A DNA stretch of 20,444 nt from Bacteroidales bacterium (GTDB taxonomy: Bacteria > Bacteroidota > Bacteroidia > Bacteroidales > DYOH01): NCBI GenBank assembly GCA_030632545.1, contig DAOVUO010000004.1:1-20444 (forward strand). Reading direction: 5' to 3'. Made by a program: the position numbers and the translations under genes. Position 1 is the first letter of the stretch. Each line of letters opens with the position of its first letter. Of the stretch, positions 8,301 through 16,023 are shown piece by piece. The notes beneath the pieces were generated by a model. The model was not told where the DNA came from and did not search any database. It worked only from the letters and a program-made list of their open reading frames with translations.

Positions 8301-9404
8301 AGAAATATTTTTATGATTGGAAATGTGGTTATATTTAAATGGATGTATCAATCTGGATGGCGTGTAGAATATGTTTCGCAGAATGTATCAAATGTATTTG
8401 GCTATTCGGTAGACGATTTTGTTTCTGGAAAAATAACTTATAATGAATTAATTCATAGAGATGATATTGAAAGAGTTGGAAAGGAATTAAAAAATGGAGT
8501 TAATAATAAACTTAATTATTTTAATCATAAAGAATACCGAATTATTAATAAATCTGGTAAAATAGTGTGGCTTTACGATTTCACAACTATTTTGAGAGAT
8601 AAGAATAATAAGATTACACATTTTTATGGCTATGTAATGGATGTTACTAAGCGTAAAGAAATGGAATTTGCATTACGCAAAAGCGAAGCTAAACTTATTG
8701 AAAGTAATAAAACAAAAGATAAATTTTTCTCAATAATTGCACACGATTTAAAAAGTCCATTTAATACTTTACTAGGTTTTTCAGAATTGCTTCTTAATAA
8801 TCATAAAGAATATGATGAAGAGAAACGTGAGCGATTAATAAAACTTATGAATCAAAGCTCTGTAAATTCTTTTAATTTATTAGAAGATTTACTTACATGG
8901 GCACATTCTCAGTCGGGGAAACTTGAGTTTTTAGCGGAGAAATTAGATGTATTTGATTTAATTAGCAGTAATGTTTTTTTAATTAGGGGAACGGCAAAAA
9001 GTAAAAATATTAAGTTAATTTCAAATGTTGAAACTCGTGCTTTTGTTTGTGCCGATAAGAATATGATTGAAACTATTTTGCGGAACTTAATAAATAATGC
9101 AATAAAATTTACGCCTAAGAATGGGAAAATTATTGTAAGCGCAAGGGCGATTAAAAATCTTAATGTAATCGAAATTACGGTATCAGATAACGGAATTGGT
9201 ATTTCCAAGGACAAAATTGATGATTTATTTAAATTAGATAAAAGCTCCTCAACAATAGGAACCGAAAATGAAACAGGAACAGGATTAGGCTTAATTCTTT
9301 GTAAAGAGTTTGTGGAAAAAAATGAGGGGAAAATATGGGTAGAGAGCGAACCTAATGTTGGAAGTAATTTTAAGTTTACATTGCCAATTTCCTGCGAGTC
9401 CTAA
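5352..9404 (+). CDS. Membrane sensor histidine kinase with Cache-like periplasmic domain and six PAS domains
   Basis: The product has 1350 residues, far longer than a typical kinase. I chose the ATG at 5352, giving MIKRKIIF and then a hydrophobic segment (6-24), over an in-frame TTG at 5337. A periplasmic domain fills about 30-305; its NNKSFLRFHRSDKFDDDL and GFEIG blocks resemble double-Cache sensor domains. The second membrane segment is at 310-331. Six PAS domains follow at about 341-455, 464-583, 592-709, 716-834, 842-960 and 985-1102, most closed by D(I/V)T-RK linkers. The kinase core has HisKA with His1131 (IAHDLKSPF), an N-box near Asn1249, DNGIGI at 1279 and GTGLGL at 1309. There is no receiver, so its phosphate must go to another protein; the two stand-alone receivers just upstream are candidates. 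PAS4 and PAS6 closely match the two PAS domains of the first kinase. It starts 76 nt after the phosphatase gene, so it may be in the same operon or have its own promoter; I saw no convincing promoter in the gap. Confidence 0.92.
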   Translation: MIKRKIIFSIIAFIIIEGLSILNIELSHKKELDLYYSVQTEGLELNQKAAQNAYLLMTENVFNHLISNEKILQIFSQANTDDSLRRSEMRIRLYDELAHAFGYLKSSEINHLHFYLPNNKSFLRFHRSDKFDDDLSLTRYSVKLVNETKQKQIGFEIGTNHSAFRYVFPLFYKNEYIGSVETGFSFKSIMDQLKVHQNIVYGFMLKKDFVSNTNAKYVQNLLSENYVEEEQFLHYLEDSLNILKRIDKSISNEIASQVAENKNFTVSCKIDGNYYLVSFVSINSIEGKPVAYLFSYKEDNVITEYKRQYYIVHISSVITFSLLILLFYLISRKTGRIKEKDEDYKALINANTDIVFIVSRENELLYLNKQVESTLGYKPESLVGETFTQFIVQSEIPILLEKVKGLFSERQTSHFYTQIIHKSGRFIDAEINLRVIKYNRKLVGVCTLKDITERKKSELALKTSDERYKEVEKIAQLGHWDFDIISNKLYWSDQIYRIFDIEPQEFGGTYEAFLGEIHPDDRERVNLSYRSSLANKLPYEVEHRILLKNGELRHVVEKCRTEYDKLGRAVRSIGMVIDITERKNAEQALIESEKKFSEIFKNSPIAFSLSTVSDGRFFEINDSFTTIFGFTELEVKGKTSADLNIWLNSENRSEGVGLLGKDGFVRNLEVQIRTKSGEIKDILLSGLIIEISGKSMLASHFMDITAKKNVELALKESEETLRFIFENSPNLYYSHSPNHVLNYVSPQVFKLLGYTEEESLINWTNFTTNNPINEFGYQHTMRAIKTGNVQEPFELELRRKDGKIIRVEAREAPVLENGKTISIVGALTDITERKEADLALIESEGNFRLLFENSPLGTYIANPDGSIIDANKALLAMLDSPSIEATKQINVLKYPPLTKVGYTEKFNKCVETGEISTMEILYTSNWGKSAFYSSYIIPLKNSKGKVVKVYTIMEDISSRKETEKALIETDNQLRLSNQSLLEERNIFMIGNVVIFKWMYQSGWRVEYVSQNVSNVFGYSVDDFVSGKITYNELIHRDDIERVGKELKNGVNNKLNYFNHKEYRIINKSGKIVWLYDFTTILRDKNNKITHFYGYVMDVTKRKEMEFALRKSEAKLIESNKTKDKFFSIIAHDLKSPFNTLLGFSELLLNNHKEYDEEKRERLIKLMNQSSVNSFNLLEDLLTWAHSQSGKLEFLAEKLDVFDLISSNVFLIRGTAKSKNIKLISNVETRAFVCADKNMIETILRNLINNAIKFTPKNGKIIVSARAIKNLNVIEITVSDNGIGISKDKIDDLFKLDKSSSTIGTENETGTGLGLILCKEFVEKNEGKIWVESEPNVGSNFKFTLPISCES

Positions 9405-9758
9405 TTATGTCAATTTCCTGTGCCCCAGTTCTATATAAGTAGTATTGGCTAAGGTTTAGATTTTTTCTTGACTTTGAAATATTTCTTATGATTAGCAAGG
9501 GCATTTATGCCGATTGTAGAATGTTTTGATAAGTATGGACTTTATTTAAAACTATGTATTGTATTTTGGCTAAAGCTGCAATGCTTTTAATATGAATGTA
9601 TTGCGCTGTGTGAATGCTGCGGTTAATCAGTCTAAGAGTAGCTAAACTTTTGCGATAGTATTAAAAAGTAAATTTTGATTATACTGAACCGCTGCGGAAT
9701 TTTGTAACTAAAATAATTAAACAAAAACACGTATTCTGTTGATTATGACGTAAATAGC
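9405..9758. other. Convergent non-coding spacer with possible RNA hairpins
   Basis: I see no credible gene here. The stretch holds G/C-bearing complementary segments that stand out from the AT-rich background. AGC-T-GCAAT at 9574-9582 can pair with ATTGCGCT at 9600-9607 around one bulged base. GCGGTT at 9619-9624 can pair with AACCGC at 9687-9692, extended by CAG/CTG. A 10-nt direct repeat, CAATTTCCTG, spans the stop codon of the preceding kinase gene (9385-9394 and 9411-9420). It may be an RNA, a decayed mobile element, or only a long 3' UTR. Confidence 0.3.
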
Positions 9759-9793
9759 AAAAGTGGCTTTGTTGCTACAAAAAGCACTTTTTT
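9759..9793 (+). terminator. Probable intrinsic terminator downstream of the kinase cluster
   Basis: AAAAGTG-G-CTTT (9759-9770) pairs with AAAGCACTTTT (9781-9791), giving an 11-bp stem with one bulged G at 9766 and a 10-nt loop. The run of T ends at 9793. It lies about 355 nt after the kinase stop, so it would leave a long 3' UTR. The A-rich left arm means it could also work from the opposite strand. Confidence 0.5.
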
Positions 9794-9796
9794 ACG

Positions 9797-9836
9797 GAGC
9801 TATCGACCTTAAAGTACTACAAGTCGTTAGTAGCTC
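9797..9836. other. Imperfect hairpin of unknown role
   Basis: GAGCTA (9797-9802) pairs with TAGCTC (9831-9836), and an inner GAC (9805-9807) pairs with GTC (9823-9825). There is no following T-run, so it is not a standard terminator. It sits between two terminator-like hairpins in the convergent gap. It could be part of a structured RNA or a chance palindrome. Confidence 0.25.
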
Positions 9837-9920
9837 TTAACTATTAGTATATTACATTTTTACATGATAAAGATTCTGTATAAAAAAAACATTGACAAAA
9901 TCCATATTTATTAATCTAAT

Positions 9921-9950
9921 AAAAAGAGGTCGGGAATAAGCCCGACCTCT
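9921..9950 (-). terminator. Intrinsic terminator of the susCD-lipoprotein operon
   Basis: A perfect 10-bp stem is formed by AGAGGTCGGG (9925-9934) and CCCGACCTCT (9941-9950) around the 6-nt loop at 9935-9940. Read on the minus strand the stem is followed directly by a T-run (complement of 9921-9925). It lies about 30 nt past the stop of the last minus-strand gene, the expected place for the end of that operon. Confidence 0.92.
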
Positions 9951-9980
9951 ATATATCTAAAATAACTTAATTAAATTATT

Positions 9981-10910
9981 TCATTTAATGAGCCGTGGCT
10001 CTTTTATTGAAGGAACTTTAGCACCTACTCTACTTGATTTTTTACTATCCTTAGCAAAAGTACAATTAAACTCATCCCAACTATAACCAGCATAATCACC
10101 AGACATCAAATGTCCCCAATTATCAACTAAAATTTCACCAGTTGTTGCATCTACAGTACCAGTTAAAGCAGTACCATAATCAGCAGAATTGTAGATAAAA
10201 GTATCACCATATCCATAAGCATTCCCAATGTTTTGACCATGCTCAAAAGAAACAGTTCCATTTGCAACATCAATAGTTCCAATAATAGGCACATCTCCAC
10301 CACCAATACCATTAAACAATAAATTATTTAATGGGTCATTAGGATCAAGCTCAGTTGTAACTATCCATTCTTCATCCCAATTTCCTGGATCACCATAACT
10401 TGCAGCATCAACAGTATAACTACCAACCCATGGTGCTAATGGACCAGGATTAAAGGTCGTAATTGTTCCTGATGCACCAAGCTCATTAACAACACCAGAA
10501 GAAGGAGCGCCCATCTTGTAATTAATATTAAAAACAACCCCAGGAGTAATTTTATCTCTATTTAACTCAAGAGTTATACTTCCGCTATTACTACCTTGTT
10601 TTACAATAAATCCACTACCAACAACAGTTAAGCCACCAGTAGGTAAATCTGTATCCAGAATTTCAAAAGGAATAGTAATGTCTGCTTCTGCTACTCCGCC
10701 CCATACAACAACATCAATTGTAAAGCTTGTTTTGTCAGCTTTTGTATCAACTACAACAGTTTTATTAGGTGAACCTAATAAATAAGTTAAAGATAAATCT
10801 ACTTTATCTAGCTCAACAGGCTCATATATCAAGGTTTGCTCATCGCAGGATGTTGCAAAAAACAATCCCACGACAAATAAACCTAATATTAATTTTATAT
10901 TCTTTTTCAT
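9981..10910 (-). CDS. Outer-membrane lipoprotein encoded downstream of susCD, function unknown
   Basis: The product has 309 residues. A signal peptide ends in the lipobox FFATSC with Cys22, followed by Asp-Glu, the kind of acidic start seen in surface-exported Bacteroidota lipoproteins. Residues about 30-140 look like an Ig-like beta-sandwich with alternating beta strands (ITIPFEILD and SGSITLELN). Residues about 150-290 form a second beta-rich part opening with PWVGSYTVDAASYG and rich in Gly, Asn and Asp, somewhat like the calycin or lipocalin-like ends of SusE-type proteins. It starts 30 nt after the susD stop and is followed by a strong terminator, so it is the last gene of the operon. Such third genes often encode auxiliary binding lipoproteins that help capture the SusCD substrate. 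I do not recognise the family securely. The tail, rich in Lys, Arg and Ser (from about 291), is unusual but has no clear meaning. Confidence 0.85.
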   Translation of the reverse strand: MKKNIKLILGLFVVGLFFATSCDEQTLIYEPVELDKVDLSLTYLLGSPNKTVVVDTKADKTSFTIDVVVWGGVAEADITIPFEILDTDLPTGGLTVVGSGFIVKQGSNSGSITLELNRDKITPGVVFNINYKMGAPSSGVVNELGASGTITTFNPGPLAPWVGSYTVDAASYGDPGNWDEEWIVTTELDPNDPLNNLLFNGIGGGDVPIIGTIDVANGTVSFEHGQNIGNAYGYGDTFIYNSADYGTALTGTVDATTGEILVDNWGHLMSGDYAGYSWDEFNCTFAKDSKKSSRVGAKVPSIKEPRLIK

Positions 10911-10940
10911 ACTTTACTTTCTATAAATAATTAATAAATA

Positions 10941-12347
10941 TTATTTGTCCCACCAAATTTTTGAGTTAATTGTAATCTTATTTGTAGCAACGTAGTCGGC
11001 TACTGAAAGATTATAAGAAACTTCGTCTTGAGCATATGGGAATCTAACAGGCATATTAGGATCTGTAGCACCAATAACAGTTAATAAATCATTAGGGAAG
11101 CCAGTTCTTCTATAATCGCTATATGACTGAAGCTGTCCGTATAATGCAATATACTTTTGCTCCATGATTTTTTCCATAGTAATTGAAGCAGCATCCTCCG
11201 CATTAATATTCGCATCTAACCAAACCTGATTATCTTCACCAGTAACTTTCAAAACAGAGGCGGCAACCGCTTCTTTATAAGCAGCTGCAGCAGGGCCTGG
11301 ATTTCCTAGTCCCATATTTGCTTCAGCCTCAATAAATTTTTGCTCAGCATAAGTCATAAAATAAACTGGCGAATTTCCGCTGGCTATATAACTTCCTGGT
11401 AAAGAAATATCACCAGGAGTTGATTCAGAACCAGGTACACTACCAACTATAACACCTCCATTAGCAGAAGGCTCAGCATAAAAATCTAAGCGAGGATCGC
11501 TATTTACAGCTAATCTATCTACAAATGTAGAAGCCATTGCTATATCACCAGCACGTTGATCTAAAAATTGCTTAATTGGGTTATACTCAGAAGTGTTTGT
11601 GCCAAAGTTAAACTGTAAATCATCATCATTAGCAGCAAATGCAGCAGCCAAATAACTTAAAGCCTCAGTATAGGCACTAGTACCATTAACTTCTGATAAT
11701 TGTAAAGCATAACGTGCTTTTAAAGCATTAGCAGCTTTAATCCAAGCGGCTATATCACCACCATAAATCATATCACCATCTACATCTACTGCATTTTCAG
11801 TTGCACTCAAATTAACAATAGCATCATCTAGCATAGATTGAATAGTGGTATAAATCTCAGCTTGAGTATCTAACTTAGGTTGTAGAACAGAAGCACCTTG
11901 AAATGCGTCAGAATAAGGAATGTCTCCCCATAAATCAGTTGTATGTCCTAAAGTAACAGCAATACAAACTTGGGCAACACCTTTAAAATGAGGTGAATTT
12001 TGTTCTTCTGCTAAGCGAATAACCTCTTTGGCATCAGTCATAATTTCACCATACAAAGTATTCCATAAATTATTACAATCAGCAGGAGTATATGAGTAGG
12101 TCATTTGAGCTAATGATTGTCTGGCTAAGCCATCAAAATACTGTAACCACAACGCTGTAGTTCTGGCTGCATCATTACCCTCAAGCGCATATCCCATATT
12201 TGCATGTACAGAGGGTAATAAAAACTCCATTGGCACTACACCAGGAGTATCAGGATTGACATTTAAGTCAGGGTCAATCCAATTGCTACAAGATGCAAAT
12301 CCTAATGTCATTGCAAACAAGAGCAAATATTTATTTATCTTTTTCAT
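10941..12347 (-). CDS. susD: SusD/RagB-family outer-membrane substrate-binding lipoprotein (SusD-like_2 type)
   Basis: The product has 468 residues from the ATG at 12347. An in-frame TTG two codons upstream is less likely, because the ATG gives the usual MKK start. The signal peptide ends with lipobox GFASC (Cys20). The mature start, with its NVNPDTPGVVP stretch, and the later TDLWGDIPYSDAFQG block are hallmarks of the SusD-like_2 branch. Helical TPR-like parts are evident at about 65-240, and the C-terminal MEQKYIALYGQLQSYSDYRR region is also typical. Its role is to sit as the lid on the SusC barrel at the cell surface and bind substrate. It lies 37 nt after susC and 30 nt before the third gene, clearly one operon. 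SusD-like_2 proteins are not restricted to polysaccharides, and no degradative enzyme is encoded nearby, so the substrate cannot be named. The symbol marks the family only. Confidence 0.93.
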   Translation of the reverse strand: MKKINKYLLLFAMTLGFASCSNWIDPDLNVNPDTPGVVPMEFLLPSVHANMGYALEGNDAARTTALWLQYFDGLARQSLAQMTYSYTPADCNNLWNTLYGEIMTDAKEVIRLAEEQNSPHFKGVAQVCIAVTLGHTTDLWGDIPYSDAFQGASVLQPKLDTQAEIYTTIQSMLDDAIVNLSATENAVDVDGDMIYGGDIAAWIKAANALKARYALQLSEVNGTSAYTEALSYLAAAFAANDDDLQFNFGTNTSEYNPIKQFLDQRAGDIAMASTFVDRLAVNSDPRLDFYAEPSANGGVIVGSVPGSESTPGDISLPGSYIASGNSPVYFMTYAEQKFIEAEANMGLGNPGPAAAAYKEAVAASVLKVTGEDNQVWLDANINAEDAASITMEKIMEQKYIALYGQLQSYSDYRRTGFPNDLLTVIGATDPNMPVRFPYAQDEVSYNLSVADYVATNKITINSKIWWDK

Positions 12348-12384
12348 ATTCAATTCTTTTTATTTAATGTACAGATTAAATCAA

Positions 12385-15300
12385 TTAAAATTTAATTTTT
12401 AAACCAACACTATAACTTTTAGTACCAGGCATATTAAAATAATCCATACCTTGTGCGTTATCAGCACCTTGTAGATTAGTTTCAGGGTCGATACCATTAT
12501 AAGGGGTACTCAAAAATAAATTTCTACCTTGAACAAAAACTCTTAGGGATTTTATTGGTCCAACATTTTGATTCAAAGTATAACCTAAAGTAACATCTCT
12601 AAGTCTAACCCAACCTGCATCCTCGATAGCACCAGAAGTTGCACCACCACCAAAGTTTCCACCTTGACCTCTGTACCATGCTTCATCATTTACAACAATT
12701 ACATTATTATCTGCACCAGTAGAAACTGCTTCATCGTTGCCATCTAAATGACCTAATACTCCTTCATAAACAACAAGATTCTCTTCAGGTGTATTTTCAA
12801 AATCAATTGCACCTGAAGGTAAATAAGTTACTTCTCTATTTTCAGTTTCAAGAGATGTTCCAAAATAGTTCATTGTAAAACGTGTTCCATTATACATTAA
12901 ACCACCTTTTTTAACATCTATCAAAAATGAAAAATCAATTCCTTTAAAACTAAAAGAATGCGTCATATTGCCAGTCCAATCTGGATTAACAGTTCCTAAA
13001 GAAACCATTGCTCTTTCATCTGTCATAGGAAATCCATCTGGATAACCATCAGTTGGATCATCATTAATTAACAAAGGCTCATCTAAAGTTGTAATGCCAT
13101 CACCGTTTGCATCATAACGATAATAATCATAACCATAAATACTTCTATACTCTTCACCCGCAACCGCACGAATTTGAGGATCTGTAAATCCACCAAGGAA
13201 TACATTTGGAACTCCTTCTGCTAGCTCAGTAACAGGATTCTCCATTTGAGTGAAATTAACTAAAACATTCCAAGTAAAATTCTTTGTTTTTACTGGTGTA
13301 ATACCTAATGATAATTCATAACCATAAGATTCCATTGAGGCAGCATTCATATACATATAAGAGAAACCGGTTGAACGAGCAATTGGTACACTTAATAATA
13401 AATCTGTATTGAAATTATGGAAATAACTTGCATCAATAGTTAGTTTGTTATCTAAAAACCTTAAGTCAACACCAAATTCGTATGTTGTTTGTGTTTCGTG
13501 GTTCAAGGTAGAGTTACCCATAACCATTCCAACAGTAAAACCAGGGTTGTCCATCAATGGAAATAGATTACCATCTGTCCAACCATCGCCAGTACTAGCT
13601 TGTGCAAAATAATTTGTAGTACTATATGCATCTGCAATATTAGCAGTTTTTGCATAAGAAGCTCTTAATTTACCAAAAGTGATAATGTTATTCCCTTGTA
13701 AACCAGGAATCTCAGTAAAAATAAAACTTAAGTTTGCAGAAGGATAGAATGCTGATAAGTTTTCTTCGGGCATAGTAGTTGCCCAATCATTACGTCCAGT
13801 AAGACCTAAATAAACCATATTCATAAAATCGATACTAACATCTGCAAAAACAGCTTCTGTTCTATAATTAGACATTGCTGTACCAACAGTTTGATCAGAA
13901 GTATTAGATAATTGAACAAATTCGGGAATAGCCAAACCACTTGCCTGACCACTTACACTTTTGCCATAAGAACCATATAGATTATGACCTAAAATTACAT
14001 TAACACCTAAATCATCGGTTAAGCGCTTAGAAATATTCGCAAAAATATCAGAATTAATTACGCGACCATAATAAGAATATTCTATCAATTGTCCCGCAGG
14101 TGACGTACGAGAATTAATAGCTATATAATCTGTATAACGACGATTATACCAGTCGATACCGTTATTCATGGTAATTGTTAACCAATCTGTGGCTTTGTAT
14201 TTTAAAATAGAATTACCCATAAAACGATTTACATCATCAGCATAATAGTTCTCATTTGCAGTCCAGTAAGGATTATCATATCCACCACCATTACGGTAAG
14301 TTCTTTCATTTCCGTCAGGAAATTTCCAGAAAGTAGGGTCGTCACTTGTTCCGTCACCATTTTGGAATGAAGGAGGGGAACGCAATAAACCTAGCATTAC
14401 ACCAGAAGTATTAGATCCTTGCTGAATAAAATTTGCATTAGAATTAACAAAAGTCATATTCGTTGAAGCATTTAATTTTGGCGTTAAATTGGTCTCTGCA
14501 TTTAATTTTACAGAAGTTCTAGCAAATTCATTATTAGGAATAATTCCTGTTTGAGTACGATTTCCAATAGAAAAATAATACTTTAGATTTTCGCTACCAC
14601 TAGCAATACTAACATTATTATCGAAAGTTTTACCTAATTGGAAAAAATCATACTGATCAAAAGCTTCAGCAGGCAATAAACCTTCGCCTACATGATCCGC
14701 CAGAGGAACAATCTCATTTCCCCTATCATAAATATAATTCTCATTTGGGAAATACACCGACTCGTCAATTCTAGGACCCCAAGTCATTGAAGAACCAGAA
14801 GCCCAATTTCCACCAGTACCCTGAGCAAACGTTTGCTGCATTGGTGGTGTTTGAGAAATTTGATCAATAGCAAAAACAGAAGAAAAGCTTACATCTAGCG
14901 CTGATTTACTGTTTCCTTTTTTAGTAGTAATAACAATTGCACCATTGGCAGCTTGAATGCCATAAAGAGCGGTAGCAGCACCACCTTTAAGTACAGTCAT
15001 ACTGGCTATGTCTTCTGGATTAATATCAATACTACGACCAGAAGTAGCTACACCAGCAACACCACCACCACCACCGGTGATAATAGGCATACCATCAATA
15101 ATAAACAAAGGCTGATTATTACCTGTGAGAGAAGCTGCACCACGAATAGTGATATAAGTTGAAGCACCAGCAGTTCCACCTGAACTATTAACCTGTACTC
15201 CAGCAGTTCTTCCTGAAATTGCATTAACAATATCAGTATTATTTGACTCAGTAAGAGCATCATTGCTTACAGTCTGAACTGAATATCCAAGAGCTTTTTG

Positions 15301-15645
15301 ATCTCTTTTGATACCAACAGCAGTAACAACAACTTCCTCTAAACCAATATCTTCGGCCTCAAGTGTTGCATTAACAACGCTTTGACCGTTAATTGCTACG
15401 GTATTTTCTTTCATACCAACAAAAGAAAATACAAGGTTCGTAGCCTCTTGAGGTACTTCTAACGAATAATTACCGTCCATATCCGTTACAGTACCAACAC
15501 CTGAAAAGCCAGCAGCTCTAACTGTAGCACCAGGTAATGTAGATCCGTTAACATCTGTCACCTTACCAGTGATAGTGTTCTGAGCCCACATTACTTGCAT
15601 ACCAGCAAAAAGAACCATGGCAAGTAAAATCGCAATTTTTTTCAT
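12385..15645 (-). CDS. susC: SusC/RagA-family TonB-dependent outer-membrane transporter
   Basis: The product has 1086 residues, normal for the family. A Sec signal peptide (1-21) ends in WAQ. A carboxypeptidase-regulatory-like beta domain covers about 25-98. The TonB box EEVVVTAVG lies at 103-111, and the plug domain (about 113-245) carries the family signature FIIDGMPI and the segment EDIASMTVLKGGAATALYGIQAANGAIVITTKKG. The rest is a 22-strand-type barrel ending in the aromatic residue Phe (GLKIKF). It imports a substrate across the outer membrane using TonB energy, with SusD as its lid. It is the first gene of the operon, with a promoter-like element about 40 bp upstream. A run of five glycines right after the plug signature (residues 191-195) is encoded by tandem ACC/GGT-type triplets. 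There is no N-terminal signalling (STN) domain and no sigma/anti-sigma pair nearby, so it is not obviously a transducing transporter. The substrate is unknown. Confidence 0.96.
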   Translation of the reverse strand: MKKIAILLAMVLFAGMQVMWAQNTITGKVTDVNGSTLPGATVRAAGFSGVGTVTDMDGNYSLEVPQEATNLVFSFVGMKENTVAINGQSVVNATLEAEDIGLEEVVVTAVGIKRDQKALGYSVQTVSNDALTESNNTDIVNAISGRTAGVQVNSSGGTAGASTYITIRGAASLTGNNQPLFIIDGMPIITGGGGGVAGVATSGRSIDINPEDIASMTVLKGGAATALYGIQAANGAIVITTKKGNSKSALDVSFSSVFAIDQISQTPPMQQTFAQGTGGNWASGSSMTWGPRIDESVYFPNENYIYDRGNEIVPLADHVGEGLLPAEAFDQYDFFQLGKTFDNNVSIASGSENLKYYFSIGNRTQTGIIPNNEFARTSVKLNAETNLTPKLNASTNMTFVNSNANFIQQGSNTSGVMLGLLRSPPSFQNGDGTSDDPTFWKFPDGNERTYRNGGGYDNPYWTANENYYADDVNRFMGNSILKYKATDWLTITMNNGIDWYNRRYTDYIAINSRTSPAGQLIEYSYYGRVINSDIFANISKRLTDDLGVNVILGHNLYGSYGKSVSGQASGLAIPEFVQLSNTSDQTVGTAMSNYRTEAVFADVSIDFMNMVYLGLTGRNDWATTMPEENLSAFYPSANLSFIFTEIPGLQGNNIITFGKLRASYAKTANIADAYSTTNYFAQASTGDGWTDGNLFPLMDNPGFTVGMVMGNSTLNHETQTTYEFGVDLRFLDNKLTIDASYFHNFNTDLLLSVPIARSTGFSYMYMNAASMESYGYELSLGITPVKTKNFTWNVLVNFTQMENPVTELAEGVPNVFLGGFTDPQIRAVAGEEYRSIYGYDYYRYDANGDGITTLDEPLLINDDPTDGYPDGFPMTDERAMVSLGTVNPDWTGNMTHSFSFKGIDFSFLIDVKKGGLMYNGTRFTMNYFGTSLETENREVTYLPSGAIDFENTPEENLVVYEGVLGHLDGNDEAVSTGADNNVIVVNDEAWYRGQGGNFGGGATSGAIEDAGWVRLRDVTLGYTLNQNVGPIKSLRVFVQGRNLFLSTPYNGIDPETNLQGADNAQGMDYFNMPGTKSYSVGLKIKF

Positions 15646-16023
15646 ACATTAACTAATTTTAATTAATTACTAGGTTTGGAATGGACAAATATAAAATAAT
15701 TTTTTTGCAAAAAATAACTTAATTTTATAAAAAATTAACAAATTACTAATTATCAAATTTTTCTAAGTTGAAAAAATAATACTGAATATAAAATACAAAT
15801 GCGATAAGCTTACTAGCTTTTTATAATAAAGCAGCTCCTAATATGCTATTACAAACATTTAAATATTAGTATGATGTAAATATGGCAACACGAAAACTGC
15901 TTAATTAATATAATTTTGAGGCAAAGACAGAACAGACTTTACTTTAAAAATGATTAATACTAGCAATAAATATCCGAATCAATAATAACATATTATTAAG
16001 AAATTTTGTTGGATATATATTCA
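15646..16023. other. Divergent intergenic region, left part: no gene
   Basis: Very AT-rich sequence between susC (minus strand) and the inverted-repeat element. Apart from the susC promoter element I see no gene, and only a weak GCTTT/AAAGC hairpin near 15816-15832. Operators for susC could lie here but none is recognisable. Confidence 0.4.
15686..15693 (-). promoter_or_regulatory. Candidate -7 promoter element for the susCD operon
   Basis: On the minus strand this reads TATATTTG, a perfect match to the Bacteroidota -7 consensus TAnnTTTG. It lies about 41 bp ahead of the susC start codon, a plausible leader length. The only TTTG-like upstream element (minus strand, ending at 15708) is 14 bp away, shorter than the usual 17-23, so the -33 part is weak. 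Confidence 0.5.

Noticed and set aside
8909..9214. 101-codon open frame on the minus strand inside the long kinase
   Set aside because: It lies antisense to the conserved ATPase domain, has no recognisable motif and is explained by codon bias of the real gene.
12351..12353. TTG start for susD
   Set aside because: The ATG at 12347 two codons downstream gives the typical MKK lipoprotein signal.
15048..15263. 71-codon minus-strand frame rich in Leu and Val inside susC
   Set aside because: It overlaps the SusC plug domain in another frame; the hydrophobic composition is a frame-shift artefact, not a membrane protein gene.
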